A stretch of 15,144 bases of DNA from Candidatus Glassiibacteriota bacterium (GCA_030604975.1 JAUVUV010000009.1:1-15144), one strand, 5' to 3'; shown: positions 1 to 7,459, counted from the stretch's first letter. Notes: generated by a model not told the origin, from the letters alone. Numbers and translations: made by a program.

Positions 1-1019
1 GAGTCGGTCTTCTTGTTTTCCTCTGCCTCTTCATCGAACTCCCACTCACCTTTTTCACTCATTTTCAGTTTCATGCCGAAACGCATCTCGTGGCGAGCCA
101 GGATTTCGCTTATCTCGTTCAAGGACTTGCGACCGAAGTTACGGAACTTGATCATCTCACTCTCGGTTTTTTGCACGAGTTCGCCGAGAGTTTTAATATT
201 GGAGGCTTTCAAGCAATTGCTGCTGCGTACCGATAACTCGAGTTCCTCGACACTGCGGTTAAAGAACTCTATGAGCCGGGTTTTGTGAAGGTCGCCCACG
301 GTGGTTTTTTCTTCCTCCGGCTCGCTGAAAGATTTCAGAAATTCCAGATGCTTGATCAGCAACTCGGCGGATTTGATCATCGCATCTTCAGGGCTTATCG
401 CGCTGTTGGTATGCACCTTCATTAGTAGCTTGTCGTAATCTGTGCGCTGGCCCACGCGTTGCCCCTCAACTTCAAAGGAAACTTTCACCACCGGGGAAAA
501 GATCGAATCGACCGAAATCAACTGGGGATCATCCCCCGGGAGTTCATGCTGATGGGAGCTATAATAGCCCCTGCTTTTTTTCACCAGCAGTTCCATCCTG
601 ACCTGCTTGTCTTCCTTGAGACTAAAAAGGTAGAGGTCTTTATTCACGACTTCAATCTTGGCCGGTGTGTGGATCTGTTTAGCAGTGACCTCGCTTTTTT
701 TGGAAACTTCCAGTTTGCAGACAACCTCTTCTTTGTCTTCTTTGCCTTTGAAAACGGCCTTTTTCAGGTTAAGAATAACCTCGGCCACATCCTCGAGCAC
801 CCCGGGAATAGTGGAGAGTTCGTGCAAAACGCCATCGATCCTTACTGCCCAAATCGCATACCCTTCGATCGATGACAGAAGTACCCTTCTCAAAGCATTG
901 CCAAGAGTCAGACCGAATCCCCGTTCGAGTGGATAAACACTGAACTCTCCGTAACAATCCGTATAGGTTTTTGAATTTTTTTCTATACTCGAGGGCCAAA
1001 CTATATTCTTTAGAGTCAT
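1..1019 (-). CDS. rpoA: RNA polymerase alpha subunit (3' end off window)
   Basis: Alpha nucleates RNA polymerase assembly (alpha dimer, then beta and beta') and its C-terminal domain binds UP-element DNA and activators. One open frame runs from ATG at 1019 to the window edge, giving 339 visible residues without a stop. The N-terminal domain (about 1-232) has the assembly motif GFGLTLGNALRRVLLSS with R45. A linker precedes the C-terminal helix-hairpin-helix domain (about 245-315) with LELSVRSSNCLK, where the DNA-contacting arginine is R265, and the motif FRNFGRKSLNEI. After that comes a charged, Glu-rich tail (about 319-339) that is still open at the edge, so the protein is somewhat longer than E. 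coli alpha (329). The Shine-Dalgarno AAGGGAG lies about 11 nt before the start. It follows rpsD after the largest gap in the window (167 nt), where an internal promoter could sit. Identity is certain; the C-terminal end is unseen. Confidence 0.98.
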   Translation of the reverse strand, partial: MTLKNIVWPSSIEKNSKTYTDCYGEFSVYPLERGFGLTLGNALRRVLLSSIEGYAIWAVRIDGVLHELSTIPGVLEDVAEVILNLKKAVFKGKEDKEEVVCKLEVSKKSEVTAKQIHTPAKIEVVNKDLYLFSLKEDKQVRMELLVKKSRGYYSSHQHELPGDDPQLISVDSIFSPVVKVSFEVEGQRVGQRTDYDKLLMKVHTNSAISPEDAMIKSAELLIKHLEFLKSFSEPEEEKTTVGDLHKTRLIEFFNRSVEELELSVRSSNCLKASNIKTLGELVQKTESEMIKFRNFGRKSLNEISEILARHEMRFGMKLKMSEKGEWEFDEEAEENKKTD

Positions 1020-1186
1020 AACTGCTATTACTCCCTTTGAATAAACAAAATATTATGGGAAATAGCTCCTGAGTATGATCAAACAGCTAATTTACCCAAT
1101 CCAAATTAAAATTTCGACTGATCCGTCCCAACCGAGCCCTCTCCAAGAGACTGAAACCATCTGCCCGGGAGGGCAAATCGAAAGCT
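1020..1186 (-). promoter_or_regulatory. rpsD-rpoA intergenic region, possible internal promoter
   Basis: This 167-nt gap is the longest in the window. Reading the minus strand it contains a GC-rich hairpin just after the rpsD stop (1160-1177), a small CTCT/AGAG hairpin (1139-1149), an AT-rich stretch, and then the rpoA ribosome binding site. A weak sigma70-like pair can be read: TTGATC at 1082-1077 and CATAAT at 1057-1052, with a long 19-nt spacer. The -10 matches 5 of 6 consensus bases, the -35 only 4 of 6. A promoter is therefore a possibility, not a demonstrated feature. The alternative is a leader for translational control of rpoA. Confidence 0.3.
1160..1177 (-). other. Stem-loop after rpsD stop
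   Basis: On the minus strand TTTGCCC pairs with GGGCAGA (7 pairs, one of them T-G) around a TCCC loop, nine bases after the rpsD stop codon. It is not followed by a T-run, so it does not look like an intrinsic terminator. It might protect the rpsD 3' end or form part of an rpoA leader structure. Confidence 0.4.
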
Positions 1187-1822
1187 TTATTTAGAATACA
1201 ATTCGATTATCAAGTGCTCCTGAGCGATAATCGGAATATTCTCCCTGGTCGGCATTTCCAGCAATTTCCCGGTCTGGCTTTTGTAATCCACAGTGAGCCA
1301 GGAAACGACATCCTGCTTTCCCCTGCGCTCGATAGTAGAGAGCACGAGACCGAGATTGTGGCTCGGTTCCTTGATACTGATTTCCTGGCCGGGACTTACC
1401 AGGAAAGAGGGAATATCGACAATTTTCCCGTTAACCTGGACATGGCAATGCCTGACAAGCTGGCGAGCACTTTTACGGCTCGGTGCAAAACCAAGGCGGT
1501 AAACCACGTTGTCCAGCCTGATCTCCAGCAACTGGAGCAGGTTTTCACCGGTAAGCCCGCTCCGCCTTGAGGCTTTACTGTAATAGTTCCGGAACTGCTT
1601 CTCCAGAACCCCGTAGATCCGTTTCACTTTTTGCTTTTCCCGCAGCTGCAGGCTGTAGGCGCTCACCTTTCTCCTTCGCCCTCCCATTCGGCCGTGCTGT
1701 CCCGGAGCGAAATTTTTACGTTCGACCGCGCACTTATCGGTATAGCATCTTTCTCCCTTGAGAAACAGCTTCACCCCTTCCCTACGGCACAGCTTACAAT
1801 TTGCTTCGGTATAACGCGCCAT
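1187..1822 (-). CDS. rpsD: 30S ribosomal protein S4
   Basis: S4 is a primary 16S rRNA binder that starts assembly of the 30S body and helps form the mRNA entry site. The product is 211 residues, close to the usual 200-210. The N-terminus carries a four-cysteine zinc site, C9, C12, C26 and C31, the spacing of the zinc-type (C+) S4 of Thermus. The S4 RNA-binding domain follows (about 98-160), with RLDNVVYRLGFAPSRKSARQ and VQVNGKIVDIPSFLV. The start ATG at 1822 has a strong site, GGAGGAAATCTG. It sits 23 nt after rpsK. In enterobacteria S4 represses the alpha operon by binding its leader; whether that happens here cannot be told from this sequence. Confidence 0.98.
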   Translation of the reverse strand: MARYTEANCKLCRREGVKLFLKGERCYTDKCAVERKNFAPGQHGRMGGRRRKVSAYSLQLREKQKVKRIYGVLEKQFRNYYSKASRRSGLTGENLLQLLEIRLDNVVYRLGFAPSRKSARQLVRHCHVQVNGKIVDIPSFLVSPGQEISIKEPSHNLGLVLSTIERRGKQDVVSWLTVDYKSQTGKLLEMPTRENIPIIAQEHLIIELYSK

Positions 1823-1845
1823 CAGATTTCCTCCAAAAATGATAA

Positions 1846-2244
1846 CTACACTCGCCTGCGTTTAGGCGGCCGGCAGCCATTGTGCGGTATCGGGGTTACA
1901 TCTTTGATAGACCTGATACTCAAGCCCGCGGACTGTATGGCCTGGATTGCGGACTCCCTGCCTGCGCCGGGACCCTGTACCCGTACGTGAACCCTTTTCA
2001 TGCCGAGATTTAAGGCCTCTTTGGCAGCGGAATCAGCGATTGTCTGGGCCGCAAACGGCGTGCTCTTCTTCGATCCCTTGAACCCGCATTTTCCAGCACT
2101 GCTCCAGAGAATCGTGTTACCGCTCATATCCGTGATAGTAACAATCGTGTTGTTGAAACTCGCTTTGATATAAGCGATACCTTCACTTTCTACTTTCTTA
2201 ACCTTTTTTTTGGCTTTCGAGCCTTTTTTTGACGGAGCCGGCAT
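1846..2244 (-). CDS. rpsK: 30S ribosomal protein S11
   Basis: S11 lies on the 30S platform and contributes to the mRNA exit region and the Shine-Dalgarno cleft. The 132-residue product has the typical basic, low-complexity N-terminal stretch of lysines (residues 6-17), then the conserved fold with GIAYIKASFNNTIVTITD, GFKGSKKSTPFAAQ, VRVQGPGAGRESAI and the end motif DVTPIPHNGCRPPKRRRV. Family length is about 125-130. The start ATG at 2244 has a good site (AGAGGAGTAGAA). It follows rpsM by a 93-nt gap that holds only short, weak inverted repeats, and it precedes rpsD by 23 nt. Confidence 0.98.
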   Translation of the reverse strand: MPAPSKKGSKAKKKVKKVESEGIAYIKASFNNTIVTITDMSGNTILWSSAGKCGFKGSKKSTPFAAQTIADSAAKEALNLGMKRVHVRVQGPGAGRESAIQAIQSAGLSIRSIKDVTPIPHNGCRPPKRRRV

Positions 2245-2337
2245 TTCTACTCCTCTTATATAGCCCTGAACGGGACTGTTCTTATTAATGAAACGAATGG
2301 CCCGACGGAATTCCCCTCAGACGCTCAAGCAGTGCGA

Positions 2338-2721
2338 TTACTTCTTGGCTCTCACCTTCTTCTTTCCGGCGATCGCCACGCGCGGTCCCTTGTGCGTGCG
2401 CGCGTTGGTGTGGGTGCGCTGACCGCGGACCGGCAGTTTGCGGCGATGACGGATACCACGGTAGCAGCCGATATCCATCAGCCGCTTGATATTCATCGCA
2501 ATTTCGGTACGAAGCGCCCCCTCGATCTTATAATCGCGTTCGATTATGCCACGAAGGCGAGTCTGGTCGCTGTCCGTCAAATCCATGACCTTGGTATTCG
2601 GATCGATACCGACTTCTTTCAGGATTTTCCCGGCCGAGGACCGGCCAATCCCATAGATATAAGTCAGGCCGATCGCAATCCTTTTGTTTTTGGGAAGATC
2701 AACTCCGGCAACCCGAGCCAT
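2338..2721 (-). CDS. rpsM: 30S ribosomal protein S13
   Basis: S13 sits in the head of the 30S subunit, forms bridges to the 50S subunit and its tail touches P-site tRNA. The 127-residue product begins MARVAGVDLPKNKRIAIGL, the family signature, followed by the helix-two-turns-helix region with YGIGRSSAGKIL, and ends with the basic tail (RGQRTHTNARTHKGPR, then a Lys/Arg-rich end). I chose the ATG at 2721 because GGAG lies 8 nt upstream; an in-frame TTG two codons earlier is an unlikely start. It is 36 nt downstream of rpmJ. Confidence 0.97.
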   Translation of the reverse strand: MARVAGVDLPKNKRIAIGLTYIYGIGRSSAGKILKEVGIDPNTKVMDLTDSDQTRLRGIIERDYKIEGALRTEIAMNIKRLMDIGCYRGIRHRRKLPVRGQRTHTNARTHKGPRVAIAGKKKVRAKK

Positions 2722-2757
2722 AAACAAATCTCCGGTTAAATAATCATTTAATATTTT

Positions 2758-2871
2758 TCAGCCCTGGCGTTGTTTGTGTTTGGGGTTCTTGCAAATAACA
2801 CGCACTACGCCACGCCTGCGAATAATTTTGCAATATTCACAAATCCTCTTAACAGAACTACGAACCTTCAT
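2758..2871 (-). CDS. rpmJ: 50S ribosomal protein L36 (zinc type)
   Basis: L36 is the smallest 50S protein and stabilises 23S rRNA near the factor-binding region. The gene encodes 37 residues beginning MKVRSSVKRICEYCKIIRRR and ending in CKNPKHKQRQG. It keeps the zinc ligands of the C+ form: C11, C14, C27 and H32. The start ATG at 2871 is preceded by GGAG with a 5-nt spacer. It lies in the common infA-rpmJ-rpsM order. Length, motif and location agree, so the call is firm despite the small size. Confidence 0.96.
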   Translation of the reverse strand: MKVRSSVKRICEYCKIIRRRGVVRVICKNPKHKQRQG

Positions 2872-2895
2872 TTTTTCTCCAGATACATTTCTGCT

Positions 2896-3114
2896 TTATT
2901 TATACCGGTAGGTAATGCGGCCGCGGCTCAAATCATAAGGACTCAGTTCGAGAGCCACCTTGTCGCCAGGCAGAATCCGGATGAAATTCATCCGCATTTT
3001 GCCGCTGATATGTGCCAGAACCTCGTGGTCGTTTTCCAGCTTGACCCTGAACATAGCATTGGGCAAAGGTTCCAATACCGTACCGGTCACCTGTATTGCT
3101 TCTTCCTTAGGCAT
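2896..3114 (-). CDS. infA: Translation initiation factor IF-1
   Basis: IF-1 binds the A site of the 30S subunit during initiation and assists IF-2 and IF-3. The product has the canonical 72 residues and is a single OB-fold (S1-like) domain: MPKEEAIQVTGTVLEPLPNA, FRVKLENDHEVLAHISGKMR, IRILPGDKVALELSPYDL and the end SRGRITYRYK. The N-terminal MPKEE replaces the more common MAKEE. The purine run AGAGGA abuts the ATG at 3114 with no spacer; a GGGGA further upstream at 9 nt spacing is the more plausible ribosome binding site. No upstream in-frame start exists before a stop. It follows map by 45 nt and precedes rpmJ by 24 nt. Confidence 0.98.
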   Translation of the reverse strand: MPKEEAIQVTGTVLEPLPNAMFRVKLENDHEVLAHISGKMRMNFIRILPGDKVALELSPYDLSRGRITYRYK

Positions 3115-3159
3115 TCCTCTAATTCCCCGGCTGATTGAACGATTGAGGGCGGATTCAGT

Positions 3160-3909
3160 CTAATTTGTTAAAATCTCCGGCCCATTCGGCCCGATAGCCA
3201 CTGTATGCTCGAAATGGACTGAGAGCTTACCATCGGCGGTAACTACAGTCCAGTTATCGGCAAGGGTGCGTACTTCGTGCGTCCCTTCGTTTATCATCGG
3301 TTCGACGGCAAGCACCAGACCTTCTTTCAACAGATAGCCGCGCCTCGGGGTTCCGAAATTCGGCACCTGGGGATCCTCGTGCAGGTTCTGCCCGATCCCG
3401 TGCCCCACCAGGTCCCGCACCACGGAGAAGTTTTCCTTCCGGGCCACTTTCTGCACTGCCGCACCGATATCCCCGACGCGGTTATTGTCCACCACCTGTT
3501 CAATCCCTGCGGCAAGAGCCCGGCGTGCGCAATCCATAAGCCTTATCTGCTGCCCGGTGGGTTTTCCGACACTGAAAGTGGCCGCTGCGTCAGCAAAATA
3601 TCCCTTGCGGAAGACCCCGACATCGATACTGATCAGGTCGCCGCGGTTGAGGATTCTATCGTTTCTGGGTATTCCGTGTACTACCTCCTCGTTTACCGAG
3701 GTGCAAAGGGTGCTCGGGAACCCTCCGTAACCCTTGAAAGCAGCCCTGCAATTCGGATAGGAGCCGATCAGCTTGTCTGCCGCCTGATCGAGTTCGAAAG
3801 TTGAAACTCCCGGTTTCACCATCTCACCGACCAGGGCCAGGACTTCGGCCACGATTTTACCCGCTTCGCTTATTTTGTTGATCTCTGAACGCGTCTTTAA
3901 AAAAACCAT
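3160..3909 (-). CDS. map: Type I methionine aminopeptidase
   Basis: Map removes the initiator methionine from nascent proteins whose second residue is small, using two divalent metal ions. The 249-residue product is a complete pita-bread-fold enzyme. All five metal ligands are present: D96 (in ISIDVG), D107 (YFADAAATF), H170 (VGHGIG), E203 (AVEPM) and E234 (HFEHT); the substrate-contacting H78 is in VVHGIP. I chose the ATG at 3909, two bases after the secY stop, because the family starts near the helix LKTRSEINKI; a longer frame from 4023 only reads through secY in another frame. There is no clear Shine-Dalgarno, so translation is probably coupled to secY. Unlike in many bacteria, adk is not between secY and map. 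Confidence 0.97.
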   Translation of the reverse strand: MVFLKTRSEINKISEAGKIVAEVLALVGEMVKPGVSTFELDQAADKLIGSYPNCRAAFKGYGGFPSTLCTSVNEEVVHGIPRNDRILNRGDLISIDVGVFRKGYFADAAATFSVGKPTGQQIRLMDCARRALAAGIEQVVDNNRVGDIGAAVQKVARKENFSVVRDLVGHGIGQNLHEDPQVPNFGTPRRGYLLKEGLVLAVEPMINEGTHEVRTLADNWTVVTADGKLSVHFEHTVAIGPNGPEILTN

Positions 3910-3911
3910 TG

Positions 3912-5213
3912 CTACATCATCCGCCGGCCGGGTACCCTGGTCTTCTTCATGAATCCGTCGTAATGACGCATCAACAGGTGACTCTCCATTTGCTGGATTG
4001 TATCCAGCGCCACTCCCACGCAAATCAGCAGGCTCGTGCCGCCAAAATAGAACGGAACGTTGATCAAGCGGATCATGTACATCGGCAGAACCGCTATCGC
4101 AGCCAGGAAAAGCGCACCCGGCAGGGTGATACGGGTAAGTACCCTGTCAATGTACTCTGCAGTCCGCGCTCCGGGACGGATTCCTGGAATGAATCCACCC
4201 TGGCGCTTGAAATTTTCCGCCAAGTCGACCGGGTTAAAAATGACCGCTGTATAAAAATAGGTGAAAAATATAATCATTATCGTGTAAAAGAACGCGTACG
4301 TGTTGGTCTGCGGACTGAACATCCGGGCGACACCCTCAAGCCAGCTTCCCGGAGCGATCAATCCGCCCAGGGTGCCAGGGACGATAATAATCGACTGGGC
4401 GAAAATTATCGGCATAACCCCGGCGCTGTTTATGCGAAGCGGCAGGTGGGTCTGCTGGCCTCCCATCACCTTGCGTCCGACCATCCGTTTGGGAATCTGG
4501 ATCGGGATCTTGCGCGTACCGAGGGTCATCACGATAACACCGGCAACCACAGCGATCATCACCACAACCAGCAGCAGCATCGGGATAGGCCCGATCACGT
4601 CATTTCTCAGCATCTCTATCGACTGGAAAATCGCACCTGGGAACCGGTCGACAATGCCGAAGAAAATCAGCAGGCTCATGCCGTTGCCGATTCCCCGCTC
4701 AGTGATCTGCTCACCCAGCCACATCACCAGCACCGCGCCTGTAGTCAGGGTCACCACGGTAGAGACACGGAAAAGCCAGAGGTTGGTCATACTCACCGCG
4801 CCCAGGCTCTGAAGCCAGGTGGCAATACCAACCGACTGGATGAATGCGAGCACCACCGTGCCGTAGCGGGTGTACTGAGTTATCTTCTTCCGGCCCTCCT
4901 CGCCCTCTTTCTGCAATTTTTCGAAATACGGGAACACGGGCGGCAGCAACTGGAAAATAATGGAGGAACTGATATAAGGCATGATCCCCAGGGCGAAAAT
5001 AGTCGCTCTGGAGAGCCCGCCGCCGACAAACATGTCCATCAAACCGAAAAGTGTGTTCTGCTGCTGGCCGAACCATTCTGTGAGCCGGATAAGATCGATC
5101 CCGGGAGTTGTAATATGCCCGCCGATACGATAGATCACGACTATCAGGAACGTAAAGCCGATCTTCCGTTTCAGTTCGGGCACATCGAAGATATTTTGCA
5201 ACCCGCTGGGCAT
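3912..5213 (-). CDS. secY: Protein translocase subunit SecY
   Basis: SecY forms the channel of the Sec translocon in the inner membrane and works with SecE, SecG, SecA and docking ribosomes. The product has 433 residues and the ten membrane segments of the family are visible, for example at about 18-35, 70-90, 117-137, 150-168, 210-232, 265-285, 307-325, 365-385 and 388-405. Signatures include GIMPYISSSIIFQLL near the second segment, the cytoplasmic loop IPKRMVGRKVMGGQQTHLPL, and the conserved loop FNPVDLAENFKRQGGFIPG followed by IRPG, whose R346 matches the functionally important arginine of E. coli SecY. The ATG shares one base with the rplO stop (TAATG), indicating coupling. Family length is about 420-445. 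Confidence 0.98.
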   Translation of the reverse strand: MPSGLQNIFDVPELKRKIGFTFLIVVIYRIGGHITTPGIDLIRLTEWFGQQQNTLFGLMDMFVGGGLSRATIFALGIMPYISSSIIFQLLPPVFPYFEKLQKEGEEGRKKITQYTRYGTVVLAFIQSVGIATWLQSLGAVSMTNLWLFRVSTVVTLTTGAVLVMWLGEQITERGIGNGMSLLIFFGIVDRFPGAIFQSIEMLRNDVIGPIPMLLLVVVMIAVVAGVIVMTLGTRKIPIQIPKRMVGRKVMGGQQTHLPLRINSAGVMPIIFAQSIIIVPGTLGGLIAPGSWLEGVARMFSPQTNTYAFFYTIMIIFFTYFYTAVIFNPVDLAENFKRQGGFIPGIRPGARTAEYIDRVLTRITLPGALFLAAIAVLPMYMIRLINVPFYFGGTSLLICVGVALDTIQQMESHLLMRHYDGFMKKTRVPGRRMM

Positions 5214-5656
5214 TAGAGCACCTCGGCTTTGCCTCCAGCCGCTTCGATAACCTGGCGAGCCTTGGCGCTGAATGCATGAGCTGAAACAGTCACCGGGAAG
5301 GAGAGTTCCCCATTGCCGAGAATTTTGACTAGCTTTTTAGCACTGCTGATCAGGCCAAGCTCAGCCATTTTCTCAGGGTTCAGGCTGTCGGTTTTTCCGA
5401 CACGGCTGATATCGGAGAGATTCACCACCTGGTAATTTTTGTGAAAAGGGTTGTTGAATCCACGCTTGGGCAGCCGCCGTTGAATCGGCATCTGTCCGCC
5501 CTCGAACCATACCGGCATTTTATTGCTGCCGCTGCGTGATTTCTGGCCTTTGTGTCCACGGCCGCTAGTGCCTCCGTGGCCGGAACCATTGCCCCGTCCA
5601 ATTCGCTTACGGTTCCTTGTGGCTCCTTCAGGCTTTTTTAACTCGGACAATTTCAT
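5213..5656 (-). CDS. rplO: 50S ribosomal protein L15
   Basis: L15 binds 23S rRNA late in 50S assembly. The 147-residue product starts MKLSELKKPEGATRNRKRIG and has the glycine-rich basic N-terminal region GNGSGHGGTSGRGHKGQKSR, then GGQMPIQRRLPKRGF, and a globular C-terminal domain ending in VIEAAGGKAEVL. Length is as expected (about 145). The ATG at 5656 matches the family N-terminus; a TTG two codons upstream is unlikely. The ribosome binding site is weak (GGAA at longer spacing). Its TAA stop overlaps the secY ATG by one base. The 76-nt gap before it (to rpmD) holds only a short AGACT/AGTCT inverted repeat. Confidence 0.97.
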   Translation of the reverse strand: MKLSELKKPEGATRNRKRIGRGNGSGHGGTSGRGHKGQKSRSGSNKMPVWFEGGQMPIQRRLPKRGFNNPFHKNYQVVNLSDISRVGKTDSLNPEKMAELGLISSAKKLVKILGNGELSFPVTVSAHAFSAKARQVIEAAGGKAEVL

Positions 5657-5732
5657 CAGCAAAATTTCCGTGATTTTAATTTCCGCTTTTCGAACCTGAT
5701 TCAGACTTGAAGAATTTTACAGGCAGTCTAAA

Positions 5733-5918
5733 TCAATCGATCTCTTCCACCTCAACCAGGTGCCTTATCTGGAAAATCATCCCGCGAATCTGTGGGGTAT
5801 CGTTGTGCACCACGTTTTTCTGATGGCGGGTGAGTTTCAGCGCTCTCAGGGTTGCCTGATGGCGTTTCAGCGCTCCGATTCCACTCCTGGTCTGGATTAT
5901 TTTCAATTTTTTACTCAC
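5733..5918 (-). CDS. rpmD: 50S ribosomal protein L30
   Basis: L30 is a small 50S protein on the solvent side, absent from a number of bacterial phyla. The 61-residue product reads KKLKIIQTRSGIGALKRHQ, then ALKLTRHQKNVVHNDTPQIR and GMIFQIRHLVEVEEID, matching the family in length (about 58-62) and motifs (IGxxxxHxxTLxALGL-like; DTPxIRGMI). The start is GTG at 5918, inside the end of rpsE; the two genes overlap by 8 nt, so translation is most likely coupled. Its presence is mildly informative about the lineage. Confidence 0.95.
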   Translation of the reverse strand: MSKKLKIIQTRSGIGALKRHQATLRALKLTRHQKNVVHNDTPQIRGMIFQIRHLVEVEEID

Positions 5919-6441
5919 TGGTCGCCTCCACCACTACCCGGTCTCCGGCAACAATCTTTTCAACGGGAACACCCCTCAGCCTGGCCACTTTCTGCAAGGT
6001 CATCAATTGCTTCAGGCCTTCCACAGTTGCTTTGGCCATGTTGTGTGAATTGTTCGAACCAAGGGACTTGGAGAGAATGTCGATCACGCCAGCGCATTCG
6101 AGCACGGCGCGCACGCTGCTGCCAGCGATCAGGCCGGTACCGGGTGCGGCCGGCTTGAGCATAACCTTGCCTGCGCCGTAGCGACCGAGTATTTCGTGGG
6201 GGATAGTACCCCTGAGAACCGGGACTTTGATCATGTTTTTCTTGGCAATTTCCACACCCTTGCGAATAGCGTCACTTACCTCGTGGGCCTTGCCCATTCC
6301 GAGACCGATATTGCCTTTACCGTCACCCACGGCCACAAGGGCGCTGAAAGAGAATCTTCTGCCGCCCTTGACCACTTTGGCACAACGGTTAATGGCGATC
6401 ACGTTTTCGATAAGATCAGTGCGTTCCTTGTTCAAATCCAC
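5911..6441 (-). CDS. rpsE: 30S ribosomal protein S5
   Basis: S5 lies at the back of the 30S subunit, affects decoding fidelity and helps form the mRNA entry tunnel. The 176-residue product has the N-terminal double-stranded-RNA-binding fold (about 10-75) with VVKGGRRFSFSALVAVGDG and GLGMGKAHEVSDAIRKG, and the C-terminal domain with KPAAPGTGLIAGSSVRAV and NSHNMAKATVEGL. The start is GTG at 6441, supported by AAGGAG at 8-nt spacing. An ATG seven bases further upstream is out of frame and opens only a 10-codon reading frame. Family length is about 165-175. It follows rplR by 40 nt and overlaps rpmD by 8 nt. Confidence 0.97.
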   Translation of the reverse strand: MDLNKERTDLIENVIAINRCAKVVKGGRRFSFSALVAVGDGKGNIGLGMGKAHEVSDAIRKGVEIAKKNMIKVPVLRGTIPHEILGRYGAGKVMLKPAAPGTGLIAGSSVRAVLECAGVIDILSKSLGSNNSHNMAKATVEGLKQLMTLQKVARLRGVPVEKIVAGDRVVVEATSE

Positions 6442-6448
6442 TACTCAT
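6416..6448 (-). other. Ten-codon mini-ORF overlapping the rpsE start
   Basis: Directly after the AAGGAG of rpsE an ATG at 6448 opens a short frame reading MSSGFEQGTH and stopping with TGA at 6416-6418, inside rpsE. It sits in a different frame from the true GTG start at 6441. The spacing from AAGGAG to this ATG is only one base, shorter than normal, so it may not be used. It is listed because two starts share one ribosome binding site. Confidence 0.3.
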
Positions 6449-6481
6449 TCTCCTTGAGAGAAAATACAGGAGCAAAGGCAG

Positions 6482-6841
6482 CTAAAACTTCAACCCGCCT
6501 TCACGGGCTCCCTCGGCGAAGGCTTTCACCCGGCCGTGATAGAGGTAGCCATTACGATCGAAAACTATCTTTTCAATGCCTTTTTCCTTAGCTTTTTTGG
6601 CGAGTTGCTGCCCCACAACCTTGCTAACTTCCACTTTTTTCTTACCCTTTTTGTCCACTTCCTTGGACAGGGAAGATATGCCGATCAAGGTAATCTCTTT
6701 GACATCGTCCACGATCTGGCCCTCGATATTTTTCAGCGAGCGGAAGACCACAAGACGAGGCATTTGGGGTGTACCGAATATTTTTTTACGAATCCGCGTA
6801 TGTCTTTTCCTGCGCGCTTTAGTTCTATCAAAAACTTTCAT
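6482..6841 (-). CDS. rplR: 50S ribosomal protein L18
   Basis: L18 binds 5S rRNA and, with L5, joins it to the central protuberance of the 50S subunit. The 119-residue product begins MKVFDRTKARRKRHTRIRKK, the usual basic N-terminus, followed by PRLVVFRSLKNIEGQIVDD and ends FDRNGYLYHGRVKAFAEGAR then EGGLKF, the family C-terminal signature. I prefer the ATG at 6841 (GGGA about 7-8 nt upstream) over an in-frame ATG at 6874 that has no ribosome binding site and would add 11 non-conserved residues. Family length is about 117-122. Confidence 0.96.
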   Translation of the reverse strand: MKVFDRTKARRKRHTRIRKKIFGTPQMPRLVVFRSLKNIEGQIVDDVKEITLIGISSLSKEVDKKGKKKVEVSKVVGQQLAKKAKEKGIEKIVFDRNGYLYHGRVKAFAEGAREGGLKF

Positions 6842-6913
6842 CGATTTTTCCCGTACAACTGAAAGAAGGTTCATATCAAGCTTTGTAAAACAGCCGCTTT
6901 CTACCAGGCACTG

Positions 6914-7459
6914 CTAAGTGGTAGTTATTGCGGCCTTACCAGCTTTGCGTTTAATTTGCTCGCTCTCGTAGCGTACACCTTTGCCCTTGTAAGGCTCCGG
7001 CGGGCGGAAGGCGCGGATCCTGGCGGCTATCTCGCCGACCATCTGCTTGTCGGTCCCGGAGACCACTATCTGGGTCGGGCTCGGCACGTCAAATTGCACA
7101 TTTTCCGGCGGAGCCACACTGATTTTATGGGAAAAACCCAGCTCAAGGGTCAAGTTCTTGCCGGAAAGCACAGCGCGATACCCCACGCCCTCGATCTGGA
7201 GCGTTTTCTTAAAGCCTTCAGTAACCCCCACCACGGCATTGTTGATCAGCGAGCGTGTCAGGCCGTGCAAGCCCCGGTTTTCTTTCGAATCATCAGGACG
7301 CTTGACCACGATCTGCTGTTTACCGATTTTGACAATCATATTCGGATGAACGGTCATCTCGTTTTTGCCCTTGGGCCCTTCAACCAATATTTTATCACCC
7401 TTACGGGTTACCTTGACTCCACCGGACAATGGTATCGGAAGTTTACCAATGCGGGACAC
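6914..7459 (-). CDS. rplF: 50S ribosomal protein L6
   Basis: L6 lies near the sarcin-ricin loop and the factor-binding site of the 50S subunit. The 181-residue product has the two repeated alpha/beta domains of the family and the signatures SRIGKLPIPLSGGVKV at the start and EPYKGKGVRYESEQIKRKAG near the end. The start is GTG at 7459: GGGGGAG lies 6 nt upstream and the residues that follow match the family N-terminus (SRIGK). An in-frame TTG at 7477 precedes that ribosome binding site and is unlikely. It follows rpsH by 56 nt; the 72-nt gap to rplR shows nothing strong. Confidence 0.97.
   Translation of the reverse strand: MSRIGKLPIPLSGGVKVTRKGDKILVEGPKGKNEMTVHPNMIVKIGKQQIVVKRPDDSKENRGLHGLTRSLINNAVVGVTEGFKKTLQIEGVGYRAVLSGKNLTLELGFSHKISVAPPENVQFDVPSPTQIVVSGTDKQMVGEIAARIRAFRPPEPYKGKGVRYESEQIKRKAGKAAITTT

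Noticed and set aside
769..999. 76-codon minus frame inside rpoA that might suggest a frameshift in rpoA
   Set aside because: The true rpoA frame is open from ATG 1019 to the window edge without interruption, so there is no frameshift.
3910..4023. N-terminal extension of map from 4023
   Set aside because: It reads through secY in another frame and adds 38 residues unlike Map; the canonical start is the ATG at 3909.
3909..5216. 435-codon open frame on the plus strand opposite secY
   Set aside because: It is exactly antisense to a clear SecY. The translated sequence is His/Gln/Asp-rich with no domain, which is typical of a shadow of the secY codon pattern.
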